Shown here piece after piece: positions 23,910 to 33,647 of a stretch of DNA of 64,000 nucleotides. The first letter of the stretch is position 1. Every line of letters begins with the position of its first letter. The stretch is from an uncultured Collinsella sp. (GTDB lineage Bacteria; Actinomycetota; Coriobacteriia; Coriobacteriales; Coriobacteriaceae), in assembly GCA_958445065.1 (NCBI GenBank), contig CAUCQW010000001.1:1-64000 (forward strand), written 5' to 3'. The position numbers and the translations under genes were made by a program. The notes beneath the pieces are model-generated. The model had not been told where the DNA came from. It made no database searches and was given only the letters and a program-made list of their open reading frames with translations.

Positions 23910-24613
23910 TGCAAAAACGCATCACCATCTTTGATACCGTCCGCGGGTTTACGATGATTTCAATGGCAGGTTTTCACGCTTGCTACGATCTCGCCTACCT
24001 GTACGACTGGGATATGCCCTGGTTTACCCAGACCGTCTTTCAAGACATCTGGCGCGCCAGCATCAGCTGGGTATTTTTGTTTATCGCGGGTTGGATGTGC
24101 ACGCTCTCACGCAACAATGCCAAACGAGCGGCCAAGTACGCTGCCGCAGCTTTGGTCGTCTGGATCGCAACAACGCTCGTATCGGTCGACGATTCAGTGA
24201 ACTTTGGCATCATTTATTGCATGGCGGCGTGTACCGCTGTGACAACCGTAGCACGACCGATGCTTAAGAAAGTGCCCAGCACGTGGGGCATTGCGATATG
24301 CCTCGCTCTCTTCGCGGCGACATGGGGCATCCCGAAATCGACCTATTCATTCCCCTATTTGGCGTGGCTAGGATTTCCCGGCCCCCGGTTTGTTTCAGGC
24401 GACTATTATCCAATCATCCCGTTCATATTCATGTATCTCACAGGATACTTTGCTGCGCGCACCGCTCAAAGATGCGAACATCCCGCCCCAAGCTGGGCCT
24501 ACGCCAACCCCCTGCCGGCGCTCGCCAGCCTTGGACGTCATGCACTCCCCTTTTATCTGCTACATCAGCCCATCATACTGGGCATTTTGGAGCTCGCCTA
24601 CTCGGTGCGATAA
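23909..24613 (+). CDS. DUF1624 membrane protein (acyltransferase-like)
   Basis: 234 residues with about six to seven TM helices. Starts with the DUF1624 pattern ITIFDTVRGFTMISMAGFHACYDLAYL, and ends with FYLLHQPIILGILE, typical for the heparan-alpha-glucosaminide acetyltransferase-like family. Substrate unknown. Start overlaps the lexA stop (TAATG), so it may be part of the SOS transcript. Its last 16 bp overlap the convergent hflX gene. Confidence 0.82.
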   Translation: MQKRITIFDTVRGFTMISMAGFHACYDLAYLYDWDMPWFTQTVFQDIWRASISWVFLFIAGWMCTLSRNNAKRAAKYAAAALVVWIATTLVSVDDSVNFGIIYCMAACTAVTTVARPMLKKVPSTWGIAICLALFAATWGIPKSTYSFPYLAWLGFPGPRFVSGDYYPIIPFIFMYLTGYFAARTAQRCEHPAPSWAYANPLPALASLGRHALPFYLLHQPIILGILELAYSVR

Positions 24614-25887
24614 CGCTCGAGCCGCGGTGCAATACGAGCCGGCAGTTTCGCCACAATACGAACGCCATCCTCAAGATATTCCTCGTGCAAAAGGGTCCCC
24701 TGCTCATGCACGACTGTGATGAGTGCACCTTCACGATATGGAATGTCGGCGGAAAGCAGCACATCGGTGGCGGCCGCCTCGCGAGCAATGCGATCGACGA
24801 GATCGTCGAGCCCCTCGCCCGTTTGGGCCGAGAACAGAACAGCTTCCGGATAACGACGACGGAAACTCAATCGATCGACGCTATCGAGAAGATCGATTTT
24901 ATTGAACACCGTAAGCGTTAAACGCTCTCCGGCACCGATCTCATCAAGCACGCGGTCGACAGCCTCAAGCTGTCGCTCATAGTCCTCATCAGACGCATCC
25001 ACGACTTTGAGAATTAAATCGGCACCCAACACCTCAGACAACGTCGATTTAAAGGCATCGACCAGACCAAGCGGCAGCTTTTGAATAAAGCCGACGGTAT
25101 CGGTAATCGTCATGCCGCGACCGCCAGGCAGGCGATATGAACGCGTCGTCGGGTCGAGCGTAGCAAACAGCTTGTCCTGCGAAAGTACCGTAGAGCCGGT
25201 CAGACGATTGAGCAACGTCGATTTACCGGCATTGGTATAACCGGCTAACGCGACGCGAAACGCCGGTGACTCAATACGACTCTTGGATTGAACATCACGA
25301 CGCTGTTCAACCTGCTTGATCTCACGTCGAAGCGCAGCGATCTTATTACGAATGAGGCGACGGTCGACCTCGAGCTGACTTTCGCCCTGACCAAAGCGTG
25401 AGCCGATGCCGCCGCGCGTCTGTTCCTTGGCGAGATGGCTCCACATGCCGCGCAGACGAGGCAACAGATATTGAAGCTGCGCCAGCTGTACCTGTAGGCG
25501 TCCCTCACGCGTCTGAGCATGCAGGCCAAAGATATCCAAGATCAGTGCAGTACGATCGATAATCTTTACCGGCTCGCCCACGGCTTTCTCCAAATAGGAT
25601 TGCTGCGAGGGCGTCAGGTCGTCGTCAAAAATAACGACATCGGCATCCATGCGATGTACCAGGCCGCACAGCTCTTCAACCTTACCGGAACCGATAAACG
25701 ATTTAGGATACGGCTTTACCAAACGCTGCGATAAGCGTGCCACGCACTGGGCACCAGCCGTGTGGGCAAGGCGCTCCAGCTCATCAAGTGAGCGATCGAG
25801 CGGCCATGCATTGTCGCGCCATTCAACACCAACCAAAATGGCACGCTCGGGCTCGGGTGCCGTGGGAACAAGAGGAAAACGGGCCAT
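24598..25887 (-). CDS. hflX: GTPase HflX
   Basis: 429 residues. An N-terminal HflX domain has SGKVEEL, DDLTPSQQSYLEKA and IIDRTALILDIFGLHAQTREG, a helical hairpin follows, then the G domain with G1 GYTNAGKST, G3 DTVGFI and G4 NKID. Splits stalled or hibernating ribosomes. Downstream of miaA with one-base overlap (TAATG), a common miaB-miaA-hflX arrangement. Confidence 0.95.
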   Translation of the reverse strand: MARFPLVPTAPEPERAILVGVEWRDNAWPLDRSLDELERLAHTAGAQCVARLSQRLVKPYPKSFIGSGKVEELCGLVHRMDADVVIFDDDLTPSQQSYLEKAVGEPVKIIDRTALILDIFGLHAQTREGRLQVQLAQLQYLLPRLRGMWSHLAKEQTRGGIGSRFGQGESQLEVDRRLIRNKIAALRREIKQVEQRRDVQSKSRIESPAFRVALAGYTNAGKSTLLNRLTGSTVLSQDKLFATLDPTTRSYRLPGGRGMTITDTVGFIQKLPLGLVDAFKSTLSEVLGADLILKVVDASDEDYERQLEAVDRVLDEIGAGERLTLTVFNKIDLLDSVDRLSFRRRYPEAVLFSAQTGEGLDDLVDRIAREAAATDVLLSADIPYREGALITVVHEQGTLLHEEYLEDGVRIVAKLPARIAPRLERYRTE

Positions 25888-26825
25888 TAGGCAGCCTCAA
25901 TACGATGCAGGATATCCTCAACGACCTCATCGATCGTACATTCATCCATATCAAACCACACGATACGGTCATCGCGCTTAAACCACGAAAGCTGACGCTT
26001 GGCATAACGACGCGAACGCATCTTGATGAGTTCGCGAGCCTCATCCATGCTCATCACACCATTGAAAGCATCGATGATCTCTTTATAGCCAATTGCCTGC
26101 ATCGACGTCAGGGCATCTCCCAGCCCCTGGCCCATAAGACCGCGGACCTCATCGACAAGGCCCTGCTCAAACATCAGATCGACACGCAGGTTAATGCGCT
26201 CGTAGAGCACCTCGCGATTACGCGTCAGACCAAACCACAGAGCGTGATAATGCTCGCGCGGAACACTAAACTGCGACTTTTGCTGCGCATAGGAGACGCC
26301 ATCATCGTGCATTTCGAGCGCGCGAATCACGCGACGCACGTTATGGGGATGAATAACAGCAGCCGATTCTGGATCACGCTCGGCAAGCAGGGCATGCAGT
26401 TCTTCCTCACCAATACGCTCGGCAAGCTCCTGATAGCCCGCACGGCGATCGTCCTCAAGTTCACCCGAGGGAAAGTCCATCTCATCAAGGGCAGCCTTGA
26501 GATACAGCCCCGTACCTCCGCAAAAAACAGGCAGGCAACCCGAACCAAGGAGACGTTCAACATGCGCGCGAGCGTCAGCCTGATAAAGCGCAGCAGAATA
26601 TGCCACACCCGGCTCTACAATGTCGACGAGACGCAGTGGCGCCGTACACTCATTGGGCGCCATCTTTGCGGTACCGATGTCCATGCCGCGATAGATTTGC
26701 ATCGCATCGCACGACAGCACTTCGGACGAAAGACGAGCTGCCAAACGGTCGGCAACATCACTCTTACCAACCGCCGTCGGACCGACGATCGCAACGGCGG
26801 AAAGACCTGTCCCGGGAGAAACCAT
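25887..26825 (-). CDS. miaA: tRNA dimethylallyltransferase
   Basis: 312 residues. P-loop VGPTAVGKSDVA, the SCDAMQIYRGMDIGTAK motif, FCGGTGLYLKA and the C-terminal RRYAKRQLSWFKRDDRI. Adds dimethylallyl to A37 of tRNAs reading UNN codons; MiaB, encoded directly upstream, then methylthiolates it. Start overlaps the miaB stop by one base. Confidence 0.95.
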   Translation of the reverse strand: MVSPGTGLSAVAIVGPTAVGKSDVADRLAARLSSEVLSCDAMQIYRGMDIGTAKMAPNECTAPLRLVDIVEPGVAYSAALYQADARAHVERLLGSGCLPVFCGGTGLYLKAALDEMDFPSGELEDDRRAGYQELAERIGEEELHALLAERDPESAAVIHPHNVRRVIRALEMHDDGVSYAQQKSQFSVPREHYHALWFGLTRNREVLYERINLRVDLMFEQGLVDEVRGLMGQGLGDALTSMQAIGYKEIIDAFNGVMSMDEARELIKMRSRRYAKRQLSWFKRDDRIVWFDMDECTIDEVVEDILHRIEAA

Positions 26826-28195
26826 TAGCGCGGCTCGCCCACAACGGAGCCGGATAAATACCAGGTCTTGGCAACGTCAACGTCAACATCAACGATCTTG
26901 CCAACAAGCTGATCGATGCTGTAACCCTCGGGGATAGGCGCATGCACGGTCTGATTCTTGGGACTCTTGCCCAGCAGGACCGCGTCGTTCTTTTTACTCG
27001 TTCCCTCAATGAGCGCCGGCACCACAGTATGAAGCTCACCCTGGTTATACTCGTGTGCCGTGGTCTCGATAACCTTAACCAGGCGGTTGAAACGCTCGAG
27101 AATAACCTCATGCGGCGTAGGGTCGTCAATCTCTGCAGCCGGGGTACCGGCGCGCTTGGAATAGATGAAGGTATAGGCCTGAGCATAGCGGACCGTCTCG
27201 GCAAGTGAGAGCGTCTGCTCAAAGTCTTCTTCAGTCTCGCCCGGGAAGCCAACGATAATGTCGGTCGAGAGCGCGATATCGGGCATGCGATTGCGAATGC
27301 GATCGACCAGGCCCAGATAGTCCTCGCGTGTATAACGGCGATTCATCTCTTTGAGGATGCGCGTGGAGCCCGACTGAACGGCCAAGTGAAGCTGCGGCAT
27401 GACGGCGGGCGTCTCGGCCATAGCGTCGATGGTCTCGGGCAGCAGATCCTTAGGATGAGAAGAGGTAAAGAAGATGCGCTCGACGCCCGTATCGCCCACC
27501 GCGCGCAGCAAATCGGCAAAACGCGGCTTGCCAAACAGATCGCGACCATATGAGTTAACGTTTTGGCCCAACAGCGTGATCTCGCGCACACCCTGGCGCA
27601 CCAGACCGGTCACCTCGTCGACAATCTCCTCGAAGGGGCGGCTCTTTTCGCGACCGCGCACGTACGGCACGATGCAATAGGTACAGAAATTATTGCAGCC
27701 CGTCATGATGGGCACCCAGGCGTGATACTGGGTCTCACGATGCCACGGCATGCTCATGGCATCCGTATCCTCATGCTCATTGGTGCGGATATGACGCTTA
27801 CCGTCCAGGAACGCCTCGGCAATGAGCTCGGCCACATGCGCGATGGAATGCGTACCAAAGATGACATTGACGTTATCGACGTTGGTGAGCAGGCCCTCAC
27901 CATCACGCTGCGCGATACAGCCACCCACGGCAACCACGCGCTTGCCCGAAGGCGAAGGCGGCAGGCTTTTGCAGGAATTGCACTGACCGTACAGGCGAGT
28001 ATCGGCGGCCTCGCGTACGCAGCATGTCATGAAGACAACAATATCGGCATGCTCGGGATCGAGCGCCATGAGGCAACCATACGAATCGAGCAGACCGCTC
28101 ACGCGCTCAGAGTCGTGCTGATTCATCTGGCAGCCAAAGGTGCGGATAAAGTAGGTTTTACCGGCAAGAATATCGCGTACGGAACGCTGGTCCAT
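26825..28195 (-). CDS. miaB: tRNA-2-methylthio-N6-dimethylallyladenosine synthase
   Basis: 456 residues from ATG 28195 (MDQRSVRD; AGGA is 10 nt upstream; an ATG two codons earlier is too close). UPF0004 domain with TFGCQMNQHDSERV, the radical-SAM cluster CNNFCTYC, and a C-terminal TRAM domain. Adds the methylthio group to i6A37 made by MiaA; the two genes overlap by one base. Confidence 0.95.
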   Translation of the reverse strand: MDQRSVRDILAGKTYFIRTFGCQMNQHDSERVSGLLDSYGCLMALDPEHADIVVFMTCCVREAADTRLYGQCNSCKSLPPSPSGKRVVAVGGCIAQRDGEGLLTNVDNVNVIFGTHSIAHVAELIAEAFLDGKRHIRTNEHEDTDAMSMPWHRETQYHAWVPIMTGCNNFCTYCIVPYVRGREKSRPFEEIVDEVTGLVRQGVREITLLGQNVNSYGRDLFGKPRFADLLRAVGDTGVERIFFTSSHPKDLLPETIDAMAETPAVMPQLHLAVQSGSTRILKEMNRRYTREDYLGLVDRIRNRMPDIALSTDIIVGFPGETEEDFEQTLSLAETVRYAQAYTFIYSKRAGTPAAEIDDPTPHEVILERFNRLVKVIETTAHEYNQGELHTVVPALIEGTSKKNDAVLLGKSPKNQTVHAPIPEGYSIDQLVGKIVDVDVDVAKTWYLSGSVVGEPR

Positions 28196-28250
28196 GTGCA
28201 TAAGTCCTAACGATGGGGAGAGGGGGGGGGCGAATCGAGGCAAGCAGAAG

Positions 28251-28568
28251 CTATGCCACAGGCTTAACATCATCCATGACGACGTTATCCATAGCAGCTC
28301 GATTGATCTGGTGAACGTAAATAGAAAGACGGATGGCCGTGCGCGACTCCCCGTTAATAAGGATGTCGGAGAACACGGGCGCGCAGGAAATATCAAATCC
28401 GGTTGGAATCAAAAAACCGCGCGCAATAGCCACGGCCTTTATGGCCTGGTTGACCGCACCGGCGCCGACACACTGGATGTTGACGGGTACACCATCCTTG
28501 ACCATGCCGGCGATGGCGCCGGCAACGGACGCGGGCGATGATTTGCTTGATACCTTCAGGCAATCCAT
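28251..28568 (-). CDS. spoVS: Stage V sporulation protein S homologue
   Basis: 105 residues from ATG 28568, AGGAG 8 nt upstream; the frame continues upstream to 28643 without a ribosome-binding site. The whole SpoVS (Alba-like) fold is present: LKVSSKSSPASVAGAIAGMV, VQCVGAGAVNQAIKAVAIAR-like centre and ESRTAIRLSIYVH. The last 20 residues are an added tail. The organism shows no other sporulation genes here; SpoVS occurs in non-sporulating bacteria too, probably as a nucleic-acid-binding protein. Near rny, a frequent partner. Confidence 0.93.
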   Translation of the reverse strand: MDCLKVSSKSSPASVAGAIAGMVKDGVPVNIQCVGAGAVNQAIKAVAIARGFLIPTGFDISCAPVFSDILINGESRTAIRLSIYVHQINRAAMDNVVMDDVKPVA

Positions 28569-28642
28569 GAAGAAACTCCTGCGTTTAAAAGTACGTTTTA
28601 ACTGCAATAACTTTATCGTACCGAGTGGACTCGGTAAAGGCA

Positions 28643-29728
28643 CTATTCCTCTTTGGCAAGATCGAAGGTCACGGTGATTCGATCACGCGAAACGCGAATC
28701 TTTGGGTCGCCGCAAAGGTTGAGATAGTACCGGGCGGCAAGGTCATTAAAGTCGCGCTCCACAGCACGCGAAAACTGTGCCATGTCATCCTTGGCAATAC
28801 GTAGCCCGCGACGATCTTTCGCAAGATCGACAGGAGCCGGCGCATGCGAGGAAGAATCACGCTCGCGCAGCAAACGCGCGGTCACACCGCGAACGGGCTT
28901 AATCTGCCCTGCCAAAATGCGATGTGCCGTGCGCTCGGACATCTCAAGACCCAAACCCGAACAGATGCGGATAAAGTCCTCGGCATCAGAGGCAAGGCCT
29001 AAACGATCGACAACCGGAAGCTCGCTCTCGTCATCAATAAACAGGAGACGCGACGTATCGAGCCGGCTTGACGCCTGAGCATAAAGGGTCGCGGCAATCT
29101 CAGACGGAGAACCAAGATAGACATCGCAACCACGCAACTCCTCGAGCGCAAACTCACAGGCAGCGCGAATAATATTATGCGGACCGCGAGCACAGACATA
29201 ACGTTCGTCCTCGTCCTTGACGGCCTGGGGCCAGCTGGACTGATCGGCGCGCTCACTGAGGCGGTCGGCCGCAACGCTCACCTTAAAGGCTGAACCAAGA
29301 TCGACACCGGACGTGACCACACGGGCCTCGTCGGTGTTCTGCTTGATCGAAAACAATGCCATGCCACGACCGTGAACGCCCCAACGGTCCATCTTCATGC
29401 TCTCGAGCTTGGAGGTAACGCGAGCATCGAAGATTTGCTCTTGCATATCCTGCGGAACACCCGAGCCGTTATCCAGAAAGACAAGCGTGCGGACGCCATC
29501 TTCCTTGGTCGTGGCGAGAAAGATCTTGTCGGCGCCGGCATCGCGAGCATTACGGAGCATTTCGATGACGATATCCTCGACATGCTGAATGTCGTGCTTT
29601 GCCTGGCGCCGCTCGGCCTCCGAAACGCGGAGGCGGACATACCCCTCGCCAAGGTTCTCCTCGACGCGAAGGTTGCCCTCCCCCGACATCGACGCGATAA
29701 ATGAGATGAGCTCGTTCGCGTCGCTCAT
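28643..29728 (-). CDS. GHKL ATP-binding protein of unknown function
   Basis: 361 residues. The N-terminal GHKL (HSP90/MutL-type) ATPase has N-box IEMLRNARDAGADKI, G1 DNGSGVP and G2 GVHGRGMALF within residues 45-130. There is no histidine-kinase dimerisation domain and no MutL/GyrB C-terminus; the remaining about 230 residues are not recognised but contain a helical ERTAHRILAGQIKPVRGVTA stretch. Start is one base after the rny stop, so translation is coupled to RNase Y. It may act with RNase Y or SpoVS. No function can be assigned. Confidence 0.82.
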   Translation of the reverse strand: MSDANELISFIASMSGEGNLRVEENLGEGYVRLRVSEAERRQAKHDIQHVEDIVIEMLRNARDAGADKIFLATTKEDGVRTLVFLDNGSGVPQDMQEQIFDARVTSKLESMKMDRWGVHGRGMALFSIKQNTDEARVVTSGVDLGSAFKVSVAADRLSERADQSSWPQAVKDEDERYVCARGPHNIIRAACEFALEELRGCDVYLGSPSEIAATLYAQASSRLDTSRLLFIDDESELPVVDRLGLASDAEDFIRICSGLGLEMSERTAHRILAGQIKPVRGVTARLLRERDSSSHAPAPVDLAKDRRGLRIAKDDMAQFSRAVERDFNDLAARYYLNLCGDPKIRVSRDRITVTFDLAKEE

Positions 29729-29729
29729 G

Positions 29730-31280
29730 TTATTTAGCGATATCGACAGCGCGGCTCTCGCGAATCACGACGACGCGCACCTGACCGGGATACTCCATCT
29801 CTTCCTCGATCTGATGGGCGATATCGTGAGCCAGAACCGTGGACTGGGCATCGGAGATCTTGTCCGGCTGAACCATGACGTGGACCTCGCGACCAGCCTG
29901 CATGGCATAGGTACGCTCGACGCCGTCATGGGAGTTGGCGATCTCCTCGAGCTTCTCAAGACGCTTGATGTAGTTCTCGGCAGACTCGCGACGGGCACCG
30001 GGGCGAGAGGCAGAGACAGCATCGGCGGCCTGTACCAGGACATCGAGCACCGTGTTGGGGTCGACGTCGGCATGGTGAGCCTCGATAGCGTGGACGATAA
30101 CGGGCTTCTCGCCATAACGGCGGGCAAGCTCGGCGCCGATGACGGCATGCGGGCCCTCGACGTCATGGTCGATTGCCTTGCCCAGGTCGTGCAGCAGGCC
30201 GGCGCGCTTGGCGGTAACAACGTCCAGGCCAAGCTCGGAAGCCATTACGCCGCACAGGTCAGAGACCTCGAGGGAGTGCTGAAGCACGTTCTGACCAAAC
30301 GAGGTACGGTAGCGCAGGGCACCAAGGGTCTTGACGATCTCGGGGTGCAGGTCGTGAATGCCGGTATCGAATGCAGCTTGCTCGCCAGCCTCGCGCACGC
30401 GCTGCTGAACCAGGTCGGCAGCCTTGTGATACATCTCCTCGATGCGGGCGGGGTGAATGCGGCCGTCGGCGATGAGGTCCTCCAGAGCAACACGGGCGGT
30501 CTCACGACGGACCGGGTCGAAGCTCGAAAGAACGACGGTCTCGGGCGTGTCGTCGATCACGAGGTTGACGCCGGAAACCTGCTCGAAGGTCCGGATGTTG
30601 CGACCCTCGCGACCGATGATACGGCCCTTGAGGTCATCAGAGGGAATGTGCACGGAGGTAACGGTGACCTCGGCAGTGTGGTCGGCAGCGCAGCGCTGAA
30701 TCGCCAGGGACAGAATCTCCTGGGCGGTCTTGTGGCACTCGGCGCGAACCTGCTGCTCGGACTCGCGAATAATCGTGGCGGCCTCGTGGGTGACCTCGCC
30801 GCGAACCTTATCGAGGAGCTCCTTGTGGGCATCCTCGCGGGTAAGGTCGGCGATACGCTCGAGCTCGGAGGTCTGCTTTGCGCAGAGCTCCTCGAGCTCA
30901 CGGGAGCGCTTCTCGACCTGACCGGCCTGACTGGACAGCTGATGCTCGCGCTTGTCGAGAGCGTCGTTGCGGCGATCGAGGGATTCCTCGCGCTGCATCA
31001 CGCGGTTCTCGAGCGTACGAATCTCGCTCTTGCGCTGCTTGTCCTCGGCCTCGGCGGCCTGCTTGTTCTTGATGATCTCCTCTTTAGCCTCGAGCAGAGC
31101 CTCTTTTTTGAGGGTCTCGGCCTGACGCTTTGCATCACCGATCAGGGACTCAGCCTGTGCGTGTGCCGACTGGATCTTTTCGTCGGCCTCGTGAAGACTA
31201 CCCTGCTTGGCGGTGCGCATGTAGGCAATGGCGGCGATGGCACCCAAAACGATGCCAACGAGCGCTGCAATGATAGGCAT
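29730..31280 (-). CDS. rny: Ribonuclease Y
   Basis: 516 residues from ATG 31280 (MPIIAALVG) with AAAGGAG 5 nt upstream. An N-terminal TM helix (1-18), a long coiled coil at about 25-200, a KH domain ([15 protein letters not shown]) and an HD domain ([28 protein letters not shown]). Membrane-bound endonuclease starting mRNA decay; RNase J and PNPase, its usual partners, are also encoded in the window. A good promoter lies about 170 bp upstream, giving a long leader. Confidence 0.97.
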   Translation of the reverse strand: MPIIAALVGIVLGAIAAIAYMRTAKQGSLHEADEKIQSAHAQAESLIGDAKRQAETLKKEALLEAKEEIIKNKQAAEAEDKQRKSEIRTLENRVMQREESLDRRNDALDKREHQLSSQAGQVEKRSRELEELCAKQTSELERIADLTREDAHKELLDKVRGEVTHEAATIIRESEQQVRAECHKTAQEILSLAIQRCAADHTAEVTVTSVHIPSDDLKGRIIGREGRNIRTFEQVSGVNLVIDDTPETVVLSSFDPVRRETARVALEDLIADGRIHPARIEEMYHKAADLVQQRVREAGEQAAFDTGIHDLHPEIVKTLGALRYRTSFGQNVLQHSLEVSDLCGVMASELGLDVVTAKRAGLLHDLGKAIDHDVEGPHAVIGAELARRYGEKPVIVHAIEAHHADVDPNTVLDVLVQAADAVSASRPGARRESAENYIKRLEKLEEIANSHDGVERTYAMQAGREVHVMVQPDKISDAQSTVLAHDIAHQIEEEMEYPGQVRVVVIRESRAVDIAK

Positions 31281-31446
31281 GCTCACTCCTTTTTATGGAT
31301 TCGTTACACAACAAAGCGAACCGTCCTTATGAACGGCTCGCGACATTTGAGTAATATGGGCGCAGCTTATGCGGGTCGGATACAGATAAACATATAAACA
31401 AACTCATCACAGATGAGCACATATCACAAAGCAAATGACAGTGTTT

Positions 31447-31475
31447 ATCGTACGTTGAACCACAACAACTGTCAA
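31447..31475 (-). promoter_or_regulatory. Promoter of rny
   Basis: Minus strand -35 TTGACA (plus 31470-31475), 17-bp spacer, -10 TACGAT (plus 31447-31452). The transcript would have a leader of about 160 nt carrying a 9-bp hairpin (GCGAGCCGT...ACGGTTCGC) near 31319-31344. Confidence 0.75.
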
Positions 31476-31537
31476 ATAAATGGCCCCAGTACGGCGGCTA
31501 AAACGCGGTGAGCGGCGGGGCCACAAAACGCATACGC

Positions 31538-32230
31538 CTAAAGCGCACATTCCTCGCATTCGGCATCGAGACGTGCCTTAACGGCATCGGCGGCGATGTG
31601 ATACGAGAAGCCCTTGCCCATCAAAAACCGAACCAGTTTTTCGAATCCGCGCGTCTCTGGAACACGCCGCTTGGCGAGCAGGGCTGACGCACGCGCCAAA
31701 TCGTCTTCGACGGCAAAATAATCCTCGGGATAACCGGGAATGTCATCGAGCACGACATGACGTCGCTTGAGCTCGGTCTCGATTTTGCGCTGTCCCCAAC
31801 CGCGCCGCTTGCGTTCCTCGATAAAGTACGAGCAAAAGCGGTTCTCGTCTAAAAAGCGATACTCGGTGGCGCGCTCGACGGCGAAATCGATCGCGGGCTG
31901 GTGAAAGCCGTAGCGAGCCAGCTTGTCACGGACCTCACCCGTCGCATGGTCGCGGCGCGATAACATCTCAGTCACCATGGTAAGTGCACATTTACGCTCG
32001 ATGAGCTGCACCGCCTCACGAAAGTTATCCCAATCACAGGGAAGATCGGGGCGGTTTTTGACATACAGGCGCGCGACCCGCACGGGAATCCAAATAGACC
32101 GCTCAAAACCGCCCTCAAGCTCACAATCGATATGTGCGCAAGGCTTTTTGGACGCATACCCGCTCGAGAACGAGGAGGCCGCCTTCTTATCGGGAAAGAC
32201 GGCCGTGGCCTCGGTCACCGTATACGACAT
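31538..32230 (-). CDS. recX: Regulatory protein RecX
   Basis: 230 residues. The RecX three-helix repeats are visible: ALTMVTEMLSRRDHATGEVRDKLARYG, FLDENRFCSYFIEERKRRGWGQRKIETELKRR and the C-terminal EKLVRFLMGKGFSYHIAADAVKARL. About 75 N-terminal residues precede the repeats, longer than in many RecX proteins. Inhibits RecA filaments. Starts 11 bp after recA, the normal recA-recX order. Confidence 0.92.
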   Translation of the reverse strand: MSYTVTEATAVFPDKKAASSFSSGYASKKPCAHIDCELEGGFERSIWIPVRVARLYVKNRPDLPCDWDNFREAVQLIERKCALTMVTEMLSRRDHATGEVRDKLARYGFHQPAIDFAVERATEYRFLDENRFCSYFIEERKRRGWGQRKIETELKRRHVVLDDIPGYPEDYFAVEDDLARASALLAKRRVPETRGFEKLVRFLMGKGFSYHIAADAVKARLDAECEECAL

Positions 32231-32241
32231 GAGCGTAACCG

Positions 32242-33390
32242 CTACTCGTCGTCATCATCGAGCATGGCGGAACCATCGATGGCGTAAAGCTCGTCAAACT
32301 CCTCAGGCGCAGGCTGATCGGTCAGCTCTACCTCGGACGGAGCATCGTCATCAAACTCAAGCCCGCAGGCAAGACGGACCTTATGCTCAATCTCGTCGGC
32401 GCAATCGGGGTGTTCGCGCAGGAACGCCTTGGCGGCCTCGCGACCGTTGCCGAGCTTGTCCTCGCCATAGGCAAACCAGGAGCCCATCTTCTTGCAGATG
32501 CCGCACTCGACAGCCATGTCCAGAATCGAGCCCTCCTTAGAGATGCCCGTACCGTACATAATGTCGAACTCAGCAGAACGGAACGGAGCTGCCACCTTGT
32601 TCTTAACGACCTTAGCGCGCACGCGGTTACCGATAACCTCGTCCTTAAGCTTAATGCTATCGATACGGCGAATGTCGATACGCACCGAAGAGAAGAATTT
32701 AAGGGCGCGGCCGCCCGTCGTGGTCTCGGGGTTGCCGAACATGACGCCGATCTTCTCACGCAGCTGGTTAATGAAGATGCACGTCGTGTTGGACTTAGAC
32801 AGCGAGCCGGCGAGCTTGCGGAGCGCTTGGCTCATCAGGCGAGCCTGAAGACCGACCGTAGTGTCGCCGATTTCTCCCTCGATCTCGGCACGCGGGGTCA
32901 GCGCGGCGACGGAGTCGACAACGATGGCATCGATGGCGCCGGAACGCACGAGCATGTCAACAATCTCGAGCGCCTGCTCGCCCGTATCGGGCTGAGAAAT
33001 GAGCACCTCGTCGATATCCACGCCGATACGCGCGGCATAAGTGGGATCGAGCGCATGCTCGGCATCGATAAATGCCACAACGCCACCCATTGCCTGGGCC
33101 TCGGCCAGGATCTCGAGCGAAAGCGTCGTCTTACCGGAGGACTCAGGACCGTAGATCTCGACGATACGGCCACGCGGCACGCCGCCGATACCCAACGCGG
33201 CATCGAGTGCCAGAGCGCCCGTAGGGATGGCCTCGACCTCGAGCTCGGGGCCACCGTCGCCGTACCTCATGATGGAACCCTGGCCGAATTTCTTCTCGAT
33301 CTCGGCCTTGGTGGTGGCGATCATCTCATCGCGCTCTTTACCCGTCGTGCGAGCATGAACGGTACGTACGGGACCTGAATTCTTGGCCAT
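32242..33390 (-). CDS. recA: Recombinase RecA
   Basis: 382 residues from ATG 33390 (MAKNSGPVR) with GGAGG 8 nt upstream. Walker [10 protein letters not shown], the L1/L2 regions, [20 protein letters not shown] and an acidic C-terminal tail ending DDDDE. Forms the filament for strand exchange and triggers LexA cleavage. Its promoter contains an SOS box between -35 and -10, and further upstream is a helically phased repeat array shared in part with comEA. Confidence 0.98.
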   Translation of the reverse strand: MAKNSGPVRTVHARTTGKERDEMIATTKAEIEKKFGQGSIMRYGDGGPELEVEAIPTGALALDAALGIGGVPRGRIVEIYGPESSGKTTLSLEILAEAQAMGGVVAFIDAEHALDPTYAARIGVDIDEVLISQPDTGEQALEIVDMLVRSGAIDAIVVDSVAALTPRAEIEGEIGDTTVGLQARLMSQALRKLAGSLSKSNTTCIFINQLREKIGVMFGNPETTTGGRALKFFSSVRIDIRRIDSIKLKDEVIGNRVRAKVVKNKVAAPFRSAEFDIMYGTGISKEGSILDMAVECGICKKMGSWFAYGEDKLGNGREAAKAFLREHPDCADEIEHKVRLACGLEFDDDAPSEVELTDQPAPEEFDELYAIDGSAMLDDDDE

Positions 33391-33420
33391 GAATAGCCCT
33401 CCTCTTAACAACCTGCATCG

Positions 33421-33449
33421 ATAATAAACGAACGGCTGTTCGTGGTCAA
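33421..33449 (-). promoter_or_regulatory. recA promoter
   Basis: Minus strand -35 TTGACC (plus 33444-33449), 17-bp spacer, -10 TATTAT (plus 33421-33426). The LexA box fills most of the spacer. Confidence 0.85.
33430..33441. promoter_or_regulatory. LexA (SOS) box of recA
   Basis: GAAC-GGCT-GTTC, perfect GAAC-N4-GTTC, flanked by C and G, placed between -35 and -10 of recA. Confidence 0.88.
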
Positions 33450-33490
33450 CCGTTCAGATAAATCATATGCAGCCGACCTTTCCAAAACCC

Positions 33491-33540
33491 AACCAAAAGC
33501 CGACCAAACACTGACCAAATGCTTGACCATAAAGGGCCAA
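33491..33540. promoter_or_regulatory. Helically phased RACCAA repeats upstream of recA
   Basis: AACCAA (33491), GACCAA (33502), GACCAA (33513), GACCAT (33525) and GGCCAA (33535) are spaced 11, 11, 12 and 10 bp, so all face one side of the helix. They begin about 40 bp upstream of the recA -35. Positions 33491-33509 match 62912-62930 upstream of comEA in 17 of 19 bases and in the same orientation to the gene. Confidence 0.6.
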
Positions 33541-33616
33541 ATAAGAACAAGGCAGGCAAAAATACACCTATGAACAGCACAAACGCTAAATTCTTCTGAG
33601 GTCCCCATCTCCACAA

Positions 33617-33640
33617 TTAAGGGGCCCGGAGGCCCCTTAA
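33617..33640. terminator. Hairpin after pncC/cinA
   Basis: Perfect 10-bp stem TTAAGGGGCC/GGCCCCTTAA with a 4-nt loop, 8 bp beyond the stop codon at 33648; T content on the exit side is moderate. Confidence 0.7.
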
Positions 33641-33647
33641 AACACGT

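Noticed and set aside
28211..28220. Run of nine G between spoVS and miaB
   Set aside because: Could be a phase-variable tract, but it lies in a short intergenic gap before the miaB ribosome-binding site and nothing else supports switching.
29589..31397. 602-residue plus-strand open frame opposite rny
   Set aside because: It mirrors the RNase Y codons; no ribosome-binding site and no recognisable domain. The same applies to long antisense frames opposite pnp (43989-46271), ftsK (38242-40707), the kinase (8332-10053) and rimO.
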